The position numbers were made by a program, and so were the translations under genes. Positions 1-5,942 of a stretch of 10,571 nucleotides of DNA are shown here, piece by piece. The notes under the pieces are model-generated. The model searched no databases, was not told the origin of the DNA, and saw nothing but the letters and a program-made list of their open reading frames with translations. The DNA is from Chrysochromulina tobinii (taxonomy: Eukaryota; Haptophyta; Prymnesiales; Chrysochromulinaceae), in NCBI GenBank assembly GCA_001275005.1, contig JWZX01000769.1:1-10571 (forward strand), given 5' to 3'. Within the stretch, counting starts at the first letter, position 1. Each line of letters starts with the position of its first letter.

Positions 1-618
1 CGCGGCGTGCGTGCTGCTGCTGCTCGCCGCCGCGTGCGTGCGAGTGCTGGTGCTGGTGCTGCTGCCGCCACCGCCGCTCGCCATAAGACTGCGGCGTTGC
101 CGACTCCCGACTGTCGCGTGATGACGGTCCTCCGACATCAGCTGCGCCAGCCGAGCCTCCGCCGCCGAGTCGTCCACGCCGAGCGGGACCATCGGCAGCA
201 GGTGGCAGCACGCGACCCACCGTCCGCCGGGCGCAAGGCTATCCGGCTCCGTTACGCAAAACGTGGTGAGCAGTTCTGGCGAGAAGGGCACCTCGAACTG
301 CTCGCCGTGCGACACGACCCTGCGCGTAGCCGTGCCAAGCTGTGTGGCGCACGCTTCTTCCGAGAGCCCTATGCAGTATGCCTCGTACTCCAGCGAATAG
401 TTGACGTACCCTCGGTCTTTGCCATAGATGTGGACGTGAATTTCTTGCGCCGCCTGCCCCAAGCTCTGGTACTGGCGGCCCTTGAGCTGCGCGAGGGATG
501 GCGCAGTGGAGTAGACCTCGGTCAGGCCGTAGCGGAAAAAGTCGAAGGAGTGCACCTGCAGCACGATGAGTGAGCGGCCATGCTCGCGGAGATGGAGGAA
601 GACGTGTCTCACCTTCAT
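1..618 (-). CDS. Partial unrecognised protein, 3' end cut by window edge
   Basis: Reading the minus strand from an ATG at 618-616 gives 206 uninterrupted codons to the left edge, so the stop codon lies outside the window. I do not recognise the family. The first ~150 residues have a balanced, protein-like composition, for example VHIYGKDRGYVNYSLEYEAY and SEEACATQLGTATRRVVSHG. The part nearest the edge becomes low-complexity (GGGGSSTSTSTRTHAAASSSS), which looks like a linker or disordered tail. The opposite-strand frame over the same bases is open but arginine-rich, as expected of an antisense shadow. The ATG is the first in frame after a TGA at 741-739. No signal peptide or membrane segment is visible. 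An upstream exon is possible because the frame stays open for 40 codons before this ATG. A TATA-like sequence lies about 100 bp upstream. Confidence is moderate because no homology supports it. Confidence 0.55.
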   Translation of the reverse strand, partial: MKVRHVFLHLREHGRSLIVLQVHSFDFFRYGLTEVYSTAPSLAQLKGRQYQSLGQAAQEIHVHIYGKDRGYVNYSLEYEAYCIGLSEEACATQLGTATRRVVSHGEQFEVPFSPELLTTFCVTEPDSLAPGGRWVACCHLLPMVPLGVDDSAAEARLAQLMSEDRHHATVGSRQRRSLMASGGGGSSTSTSTRTHAAASSSSTHAA

Positions 619-1251
619 TTTGCGACCAGTGCGAACCGCACCGACTCGACTCCCCGAATGCCTGGTTGCTCGCGCGCCTTCGAAAAAGATGGGTCTTCCT
701 CTTCGCAAAATTGCATGCAATATTATATTCAAAAGGCGTCAACTGTCAAATAACACGGGTTCAACGTCCGAGCATGGACACGTCGACCCAGAAAGCAGCA
801 CAAGGAGCACCCTGAATGCAAGACCGAGGGAAGCAATGCAGTCACCGACAGTCGGCGTATTAGACAACGCTGGACAACCACCGCTCGCGAAGTTTTGAGC
901 TTCCGCGGTTCCGGGGGGCAATCCGCTCCCAAGGATTATACCCCCCACTAACCCACCCACTTTGGGAACTATGCACCGGCACCGCACATCGACGCTCCCA
1001 AGGCTAGGACCTTCCGGTCGTCGCAGCCTTTTACACCGACGTACCTGCGAGAACCCAGAAGCGAGATCCGAGAAGGAATTCATACCGCTCCGCACCGCTC
1101 GGCGGCTCATTCATATGACGCGCGCCACTGTGTAGGATACCTAAGACCGAACTGTAGCCTTAAGGTGTGAAACCGCAGCGCAGCACACTCACGCTAGACC
1201 AGACAGTACCGGTGATCTGGTGTACTGACTACTGGACACTGAACACTGTAC
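619..1251. other. Intergenic region, no convincing gene
   Basis: This 633-bp stretch separates the 5' end of the left-edge gene from the 3' end of the fucosyltransferase-like gene, both on the minus strand. Open frames here (for example 739-1110 minus) encode no recognisable domain and have unconvincing composition. The 11-mer CGCTCCCAAGG occurs twice, near 924 and 993. Just past the fucosyltransferase stop, CAGTAC and GTACTG (about 1205-1228) form a small inverted repeat that may lie in that gene's 3' UTR. Part of the region may be UTR or an upstream exon of the left-edge gene. Confidence 0.5.
711..729 (-). promoter_or_regulatory. Possible core promoter of the left-edge gene
   Basis: A perfect 10-bp palindrome TTGCATGCAA (711-720) abuts an AT-rich stretch that reads AATATAATATT on the minus strand (729-719). 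It stands out in GC-rich surroundings and sits 93-111 bp upstream of the minus-strand ATG at 618. A TATA-like role is inferred from position and composition only. Confidence 0.3.
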
Positions 1252-2847
1252 CTATGGAACTACGTCGCGAAGTCGCTTTCTCAAGCGATATGCAGGGCCG
1301 GGGAACTTGCTGGCCGTCTGGCCACGGCAGCCTGCCGCGAGCGTGCTGCGGCGTGCGTCCTCTGCGAGCTCGTCCCAGATTGGCCAGACGGGCTCGCCCG
1401 GCTCGTCGGTGGCGGCGCGCATGGAAGTGAGCCCCTTGCACGACAGATCGAGCGAGATCGGTGTGGGCTGCCGGAACGCCATGAGCTTCGTCACAAGGAG
1501 ACCGAAATTGGAGGTGACCGTGCCCAAGAACGCGCGGCACTCGGAGAGCAGCAGGAGCTGCACGATCTGCGAGCGCCCCTCGTCATTCTCGCTCCCCTCC
1601 TGCTGTGTCTTCTCGACTACCATATGGGGCGTCAGGCCCTCGGGCACCTGGACAAAGTACTTGGCGGGCATCACATACGTTGGGCGCGGCGCGAGCAGCT
1701 GAGGCAGCCGCGCCAGGGTCGAAGGCTCTGAGGAAGCGAGAAGGAATCCAGCCGCACCTACCTCATCGGCGAGAGCGAGCGCCGCACGCACGTACATGGC
1801 GTCACTGAAGGGCTCTCCACGCTCCTTGGCACCGAGATCCTTCTTATCGCCACGGCGTACGTGCACTGCCACGAGCTGATCGATGCGCAGCCAGGCTGGA
1901 CCACCGTCGGAGCTCACCTCGAGATCGGAGCTCGCCTCGAGATCGGAGCTCGCCTCGGCTGATCGCTTCGGCTTTGATTCGGGCGGTCGCAGCCTCATCT
2001 CGTGTCTTACCCTCACAAGCATCGCCATGGTAGCTGCATGCGGGCGGAAGATGTACTTCGTCATCTCCATCCGCACCCACCACTTATCGCGCCGCCGGCG
2101 CAGCCGCAGCGAGTCCGACCAACGGCCGGCGAGCTCGGGGCGCATCTTGGCCGCACGGACCGTACTGACGCCCTCGGGCGCCTCGCATGCAGTGAACGGC
2201 TCGAAATAGCAGCTCAGATCGCGTCGTGGGCACAGCGCCTTGTTGGCATATCGAAGGCCGCCCGCCGCAACGAGCAGCGCGGGCAGAGGCTCGACGTTGC
2301 CCGCGGCGGCCACGGCGTCTGGCGTGAGCAGCGAGGGTGGCTTCTCCAGCTGCGCGGCCCATGCGCCCACCAGCGAGGAAAGCTGCGAGCCCAGGCCGTT
2401 ACGCCAGTCCTTGAAGCGCACGATGCGACGGCGCGAGCAGTCTGCCGGATGCTGATGAGCGTGCAGCGCCGCCTGCATACTCCGTGAGTCGGCGGCGTCG
2501 TCAGCAGCTGTGCTGCTCGCGGCGGCACCGCACAGAGGAGACAGCAAGACCCTCAAGCGCTTGCTCATACAGGCGGCAACGGAGACGGAGCTGATCTGAA
2601 GTGGTACTTGCCGCTGATCTCGAACAGTTGGGGCCGTTGAGGCCACCTGATCCGGTGGTCCGGTGGCGGACTGCGATGGCGATGGTGGTGGTGCTGGGGT
2701 TGGGGGAGGAGTCGCACTTGGTGGCGTCCCTACGGATGAAAACGCTGATGATGCTGCCGGGAAAGGTACCAATGTGCCTTGTGGTGAAAGAACGTGGAGT
2801 GCGGTCAGTAGCACGAGCGCGACTGCCGACATCTGAAGGGGACGCAT
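1252..2847 (-). CDS. Alpha-1,6-fucosyltransferase-like (GT23-type) type II Golgi protein
   Basis: The frame encodes 531 residues and has no visible intron. I chose the ATG at 2847-2845; the frame stays open slightly further upstream, but only from a TTG. The N-terminus MRPLQMSAVALVLLTALHVL looks like a signal anchor (hydrophobic residues ~7-21). A Pro/Ser-rich stem follows (~40-75), and then a catalytic-type region. GLGSQL (~151-156) resembles the nucleotide-sugar-site motif near the start of FUT8/NodZ-type domains. LVAVHVRRGDKKDLG (~326-340) matches the H-x-R-R-x-D motif of alpha-1,6-fucosyltransferases such as FUT8. SECRAFLGTVTSNFG (~435-449) resembles their C-terminal motif, where a protected residue is followed by a T/S-S pair. 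By family knowledge it would transfer fucose from GDP-fucose to a glycan in the Golgi lumen; the acceptor cannot be predicted. An SSDLE tandem repeat interrupts the protein just before the H-x-R-R motif. A related GT68 or other fold-B fucosyltransferase is the main alternative. Confidence 0.75.
   Translation of the reverse strand: MRPLQMSAVALVLLTALHVLSPQGTLVPFPAASSAFSSVGTPPSATPPPTPAPPPSPSQSATGPPDQVASTAPTVRDQRQVPLQISSVSVAACMSKRLRVLLSPLCGAAASSTAADDAADSRSMQAALHAHQHPADCSRRRIVRFKDWRNGLGSQLSSLVGAWAAQLEKPPSLLTPDAVAAAGNVEPLPALLVAAGGLRYANKALCPRRDLSCYFEPFTACEAPEGVSTVRAAKMRPELAGRWSDSLRLRRRRDKWWVRMEMTKYIFRPHAATMAMLVRVRHEMRLRPPESKPKRSAEASSDLEASSDLEVSSDGGPAWLRIDQLVAVHVRRGDKKDLGAKERGEPFSDAMYVRAALALADEVGAAGFLLASSEPSTLARLPQLLAPRPTYVMPAKYFVQVPEGLTPHMVVEKTQQEGSENDEGRSQIVQLLLLSECRAFLGTVTSNFGLLVTKLMAFRQPTPISLDLSCKGLTSMRAATDEPGEPVWPIWDELAEDARRSTLAAGCRGQTASKFPGPAYRLRKRLRDVVP
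1907..1958 (-). repeat. 18-bp tandem repeat within the fucosyltransferase-like gene
   Basis: An 18-bp unit (TCGGAGCTCRCCTCGAGA on the plus strand) is repeated almost three times with one base difference. It encodes repeated (E/V)ASSDLE-type hexapeptides at residues ~299-314. The period is a multiple of three, so the frame is kept. It lies in a charged, probably disordered loop immediately before the HVRRGD motif, and its copy number may vary between strains. Confidence 0.85.
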
Positions 2848-2903
2848 TGTTGACGGCCGTGATCTTGAGGACAACTCTCATCGACTAAAGGTCAGCTCAA
2901 TCG
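2848..2903. promoter_or_regulatory. 56-bp divergent spacer, putative bidirectional promoter
   Basis: These 56 bp separate the start codons of two divergent genes, the fucosyltransferase-like gene (minus) and the EF-hand kinase (plus). Both chosen starts are supported by plausible targeting sequences: a signal anchor and an Arg/Ala-rich mitochondrial-type leader. No TATA box is evident. If both starts are right, promoter elements and 5' UTRs must be extremely short or overlap the neighbouring coding regions. Confidence 0.4.
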
Positions 2904-4751
2904 ATGCGGCGAGGACGCGGCCTACACGCACTCGCCGCTGCAGCCGGCCGCTATTGCGTTCGGCCGCTATTGCGTTCGACGCGCGTCGTCTTGCGCCAGC
3001 CGCAGCATGGCGAGCACAGCGGTCCGTCGATCTCGGAGATGAAGGCCATCTTCCGGCTTTACGATACCAACAACTCGGGCTCCCTTGACCTTGGGGAGCT
3101 CACCTCGCTGCTCGACGACCTCGACATGCTCAAGACGCAGAGGCGCAAGAGCGCATTTTGCAAGCAGATGTTGCACGAGCACGACGCCGACGCCGACGGC
3201 GCGCTGAGCTTTGACGAGTTCCAGAGGCTGTGGCCCAAGGTGTGTCGAATGCAAGCTGTGCGGCTCCTCAACCTCGACCTTCCCTCGGAGGCGACGAAGC
3301 AGGGCCGACGGCTGCGCGAGTTGATGGCCGCACCTGCAACGGCTGTGTCCATCTCTAGCCTGTGGCAGACGGCGCACGAGCCGACGCCGGCGCAGTCGTT
3401 GCTCAATGCGCAGTTCCTCCACCGCGAGCTCATCGTGCGTCGTGCCGGGCTGCTTCGCATGCTCACCTCGCTACCCTCGGGCCTGGCCACCCACCCGCGC
3501 GTGCTGGAGATCGGGGAGCTGTACCGACGTCTCCTCGCGCAGCTCCTGAACACCTCGACCCCGCGCGACGCGGAGACGGAGTGGGTCTTCGAGCATCGAC
3601 TGCGCACGACCTTCCTGACGCACACGCAAGTGCCTGCGGCCATCGGCGCCGCACTTCATGATCTGTCGAATGGCGCGCGGTCGCCGCCGACGACCGAAGA
3701 ACAGCGCGAGATCGACAGTCGGCTCGACGCCTTCTTCTCGTCTCGCCTCGGGTTGCGCTTCCTCGCCCATCATTACCTCTCGTCCAAGGTGGCGCGGGAA
3801 GGGTGGTCAGGCATCCTCCACTCGAAGTGCTCACCTGTGACCGTGTGCCGCACCGCTGCTGCGGATGTGCGCCGCTGGGCCAAGGCGCGCTTCGGGGTCT
3901 CGCCCGAGGTGAGCGTCGTCGGCGATGAGAAGCTCACCTTTACATTCGTGCCGGCGCACATCTTGTTCGTCGTGACAGAGCTTCTCGAGAACGCAGCGGA
4001 GGCCTCGATCCGAAAGCATGCGCCGCAGCTGGCCGCCGCCGCCGACGCTGCGAACGCCGACGCTGCGAACGCCGACGCTGCCTGCTCTGACGCTGTCCAT
4101 GCCGCCCAACACCACGTCAACGCCGCTGGTGTCGCTGCCCCTGCTGGCGCCATCGCCGCCGATGCCGCCGCCGCCGCTGATGCCGCCGCCGCCGCCGCTG
4201 ACGCCACCCATAGCCTCGAGACGGCCCTCGAGCCTTGCGGACGCGCTGCGACAGCCTCGGGCGCGGCACGGCCGGCGCTGTCGCCTTCAGAGCTGCCCGC
4301 CGTGCCACTCCCACCGATCCGCATCGTCGTGGCGGCGAGTGACCATTCAATCACCATCAAGGTTGAAGACGTAGGCGGTGGCTTCGGCCGCTCCAAGCTC
4401 GGGGCGGTCTGGTCGTACGCGGGCTCGCGCCGGCTGCGGGCGGGCCACGGCGGCCTCGGGCTGCCTCTCTCGCGCCTGTACGCGCGATACTTTGGAGGCA
4501 CACTGCACGTGGCGCCGATCGAAGGCTATGGCACGGACGCGTACGTGACGCTCAACCGTCTCGAAGGGGCGAACCAGGAGACGCTCTATTTCATCAAAGA
4601 TGAGCACTCGGAGGAGCAAGAGCTAGAGCAGCGCGCCAGCCGGTCCGAGCCCTCACTGCTCGAGGAGCCCGGCATGCTGCACGACGGCCTCTTCGATGCG
4701 CAAGCGCGGCGCGGGAGCAGCAGCAAAAGCACCGGGGCCAGCGATACCTAG
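2904..4751 (+). CDS. EF-hand-containing mitochondrial PDK/BCKDK-like protein kinase
   Basis: A 615-residue intronless frame. Residues 1-35 are rich in Arg and Ala with no acidic residues, like a mitochondrial transit peptide. Two EF-hand loops follow. Loop 1 is DTNNSGSLDLGE (54-65), with ligand positions D54, N56, S58, S60, D62 and E65. Loop 2 is DADADGALSFDE (94-105), with D94, D96, D98, S102 and E105. Residues ~160-345 resemble the helical domain of pyruvate/branched-chain alpha-ketoacid dehydrogenase kinases, including LRFLAHHYL (284-292). The GHKL ATPase motifs are present: N-box ELLENAAEAS (359-368), DVGGGFG (489-495), and the very characteristic GHGGLGLPLSRLYARYFGG (514-532). As in BCKDK, there is no His four residues before the N-box Glu. 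By family knowledge it phosphorylates an E1 dehydrogenase subunit in the mitochondrial matrix; the substrate (PDH or BCKDH) is uncertain. Known family members are ~400 residues and I know of none with EF-hands. The extra length here comes from the EF-hand part, an Ala-rich insert (~374-468) and an acidic/Ser-rich tail (~565-615). Confidence 0.88.
   Translation: MRRGRGLHALAAAAGRYCVRPLLRSTRVVLRQPQHGEHSGPSISEMKAIFRLYDTNNSGSLDLGELTSLLDDLDMLKTQRRKSAFCKQMLHEHDADADGALSFDEFQRLWPKVCRMQAVRLLNLDLPSEATKQGRRLRELMAAPATAVSISSLWQTAHEPTPAQSLLNAQFLHRELIVRRAGLLRMLTSLPSGLATHPRVLEIGELYRRLLAQLLNTSTPRDAETEWVFEHRLRTTFLTHTQVPAAIGAALHDLSNGARSPPTTEEQREIDSRLDAFFSSRLGLRFLAHHYLSSKVAREGWSGILHSKCSPVTVCRTAAADVRRWAKARFGVSPEVSVVGDEKLTFTFVPAHILFVVTELLENAAEASIRKHAPQLAAAADAANADAANADAACSDAVHAAQHHVNAAGVAAPAGAIAADAAAAADAAAAAADATHSLETALEPCGRAATASGAARPALSPSELPAVPLPPIRIVVAASDHSITIKVEDVGGGFGRSKLGAVWSYAGSRRLRAGHGGLGLPLSRLYARYFGGTLHVAPIEGYGTDAYVTLNRLEGANQETLYFIKDEHSEEQELEQRASRSEPSLLEEPGMLHDGLFDAQARRGSSSKSTGASDT
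4029..4205 (+). repeat. Alanine-rich low-complexity coding repeat in the kinase ATPase domain
   Basis: GCC/GCT/GAC-rich sequence encodes an Ala/Asp/Asn-rich stretch (residues ~376-434). It begins with a 15-bp tandem unit GCCGACGCTGCGAAC at 4041-4055, repeated at 4056-4070 and partly at 4071-4080. It keeps the reading frame and sits between the N-box and the DVGGG motif, where a lid-region loop lies in GHKL ATPases. Slippage expansion is the likely origin. Confidence 0.85.
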
Positions 4752-4790
4752 CGAGGAGACATTAGTAGGTTCTCACGAGACTCTACACAG

Positions 4791-4803
4791 CCAATATTTA
4801 TAA
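4791..4803 (+). promoter_or_regulatory. CCAAT/TATA-like element upstream of selenoprotein T
   Basis: The sequence CCAATATTTATAA is an AT-rich island in a GC-rich 129-bp gap between the kinase stop (4751) and the SelT ATG (4881). It combines a CCAAT pentamer with a TATTTATAA box about 80 bp upstream of the ATG. Promoter function is inferred from position and composition; it could equally lie in the kinase 3' UTR. Confidence 0.4.
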
Positions 4804-4880
4804 CTCTTCACACTGGACCGTCCAGAGAAGTCTTTCCGTCTTCCTGTTCCTCGACGCGCGGTCGGCCGCGCACCATCTCG

Positions 4881-5570
4881 ATGGCCGTCGGGCAGCCGAT
4901 CAACCGCGATCGAGTGGCCGCAAAGCGCCCACAGTCGTCTGCTTCTGGGAACGGCCTGACGAGCAGCCAGAAGACGGGATTGGTGCTCGTCGCTGCCCTG
5001 TGCGGCCCGGCTCTGCTGAAGAAGTGGTATGAGAAGCCGGCGAGCGAGAAGGTGGATCTGAGTGGCTTCAACATCGTGACGGCGTACGACACGCCCGCCA
5101 TCGAGCGAATGGATAGCACTGTGCGCATCGAGTTCTGCTCCTCCTGAGGCACAAACGGCCAGTTCCGAAAGACTGCGGGCGCCTTGCAGCAAGCCTTCCC
5201 TGGCCTCAAGGTCGAGGGTGGGCCGTACACGCCCTCAGCGTCGGTGCAGTATGCCATCCGCGCGGTGCGCATCGCGCAGCTCGGCGTGGCCGCGCTGTAC
5301 TTCTTCGGCGACCAGGCCTTCGGCATGATGCGCCGGCCATCGCCTCCCTGGCTCGGACAGATGCACGAGAACAAGTTTGTGGTCGCAGGCGGCGTGTATG
5401 GGCTCGACGTGTTCGCCCAGACGATGAAGGCGATCAACGGCTTCGAGATCACGTACAACGGTCAGGTACTCCACTCGAAGCTCGCGTCCGGCAAATTCCC
5501 AGAGTCGGACGAGCTCGTCACCAAGCTTCGGAGGATCATTTCTCAGGAGAACCCTGCCAACCACGACTAG
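4881..5570 (+). CDS. SELENOT: Selenoprotein T (thioredoxin-like ER membrane oxidoreductase), TGA read as Sec
   Basis: The frame from ATG 4881 reaches a TGA at 5145-5147, continues in the same frame and stops at TAG 5568-5570, giving 229 residues with selenocysteine at 89. The redox motif is C86-S-S-U89, preceded by VRIEF and followed by GTNGQF, matching the CxxU motif of SelT (CVSU in animals). After the TGA the protein is clearly SelT: FPGLKVEGGPYTP, NGFEITYNGQVLHSKLASGK (186-205) and a Leu/Arg-rich C-terminal helix agree with the family's GAFEIT...SKLESG region. A hydrophobic segment at ~33-47 would target or anchor it in the ER, and there are hydrophobic stretches at ~127-143 and ~165-181. 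Animal SelT is ~195 residues, so this one carries a longer N-terminus. In the family, SelT acts as a thioredoxin-reductase-like oxidoreductase of the ER membrane. Read conventionally, the gene would look like two broken ORFs. A SECIS candidate lies 84 bp after the stop. This start is the first ATG downstream of the kinase gene. Confidence 0.93.
5145..5147 (+). other. In-frame TGA decoded as selenocysteine (Sec89 of SelT)
   Basis: TGA falls exactly at the U of the C-S-S-U redox motif. Family similarity continues without a gap on both sides and in the same frame, so it is neither a true stop nor a frameshift. Decoding needs the organism's Sec machinery and a SECIS, for which there is a candidate at 5654-5741. 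Confidence 0.92.
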
Positions 5571-5653
5571 AGCGATTGTGGTCGGTAGGTGGTCGCCGTC
5601 CCTGCTGCTGATGCCGACCCTGCCTGCGCCGACTCGCCCGGCTCGCCGCCCGC

Positions 5654-5741
5654 GGCAGCCCGCGTTACATGACTCCCCTCCCCGAGAGCCTCGGTGCATC
5701 ACCGGGCTGGGGCGTGGACGAGAGAACGGACGCGGGCTGCC
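5654..5741 (+). promoter_or_regulatory. Candidate SECIS element in the SelT 3' UTR
   Basis: Helix I is a perfect 12-bp stem: GGCAGCCCGCGT (5654-5665) pairs with ACGCGGGCTGCC (5730-5741). Inside it, the 5' core ATGA is at 5669-5672 and a partner GA at 5720-5721 can form the tandem G-A/A-G pairs. Helix II then pairs 5674-5684 with 5708-5718, with 9 of 11 positions paired including one G-U. The 5' strand reaches AGA (5685-5687) exactly 12 nt after ATGA, the spacing expected for the apical AA. CGGTG-CAT-CACCG (5692-5704) closes a small top helix, as in form 2 SECIS elements. The oddities are AGA instead of a clean AA, a long 3' internal loop (5722-5729), and an alternative 3' core at 5717-5718. 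It lies in the correct strand and position for the Sec codon of SelT. Confidence 0.72.
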
Positions 5742-5780
5742 CGAGAGTGCCGCGAGTGCGCGACGAGCGCGGCACTCGGG
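5740..5780 (+). other. Strong stem-loop immediately after the SECIS candidate
   Basis: CCCGAG (5740-5745) pairs with CTCGGG (5775-5780), and TGCCGCG (5748-5754) pairs with CGCGGCA (5768-5774). This leaves a 2-nt bulge (AG, 5746-5747) and a 13-nt loop. The stem has 13 bp, nearly all GC. It shares bases 5740-5741 with SECIS helix I, so the two stems stack or compete at that point. Its function is unknown; it could aid 3' end structure or Sec insertion. Confidence 0.7.
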
Positions 5781-5942
5781 CTGGCTCCTTTCAGCTGGCC
5801 CGTGTGCTGCGACGATCTTGTCTTGATATGCTTGCCATCAAAATGCGAAAATCGAAAATCCGGTCTACTCTTCTCTCAGAGATTTCGGTTTGTTCAAAAA
5901 CGAGACCGGTCGTCACCGCGTCACACACACCACGAGGTCAGC

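Larger units (their letters stand above)
5571..5942. other. Convergent 3' region between SelT and the membrane-protein gene
   Basis: This 372-bp gap lies between two stop codons and must hold both 3' UTRs. It contains the SECIS candidate and a second hairpin, annotated separately. The right part (about 5820-5905) is AT-richer. CCGGTCT at 5860-5866 and AGACCGG at 5903-5909 form a 7-bp inverted repeat that could fold the ends of either transcript. I see no coding potential. Confidence 0.6.

Noticed and set aside
7-573. Plus-strand frame of 188 codons at the left edge
   Set aside because: Arg/Ala-rich composition typical of the antisense of a GC-rich gene. The minus strand over the same bases gives a more protein-like sequence open through the window edge.
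739-1110. Minus-strand frame of 123 codons ending in TGA, in frame with the left-edge gene, as a possible second Sec readthrough
   Set aside because: No Cys-x-x-U or other redox motif surrounds the TGA, no family similarity is seen on either side, and composition is unconvincing.
3773-4501. Minus-strand frame of 242 codons over the kinase
   Set aside because: An Ala/Ser-rich antisense shadow of the Ala-rich insert; the plus strand holds the PDK/BCKDK motifs.
4808-5458. Long minus-strand open frame (216 codons) across the SelT gene
   Set aside because: It is the longest uninterrupted frame at this place only because the SelT TGA splits the true gene. Its composition shows no domain, and the plus strand carries clear SelT similarity on both sides of the TGA.
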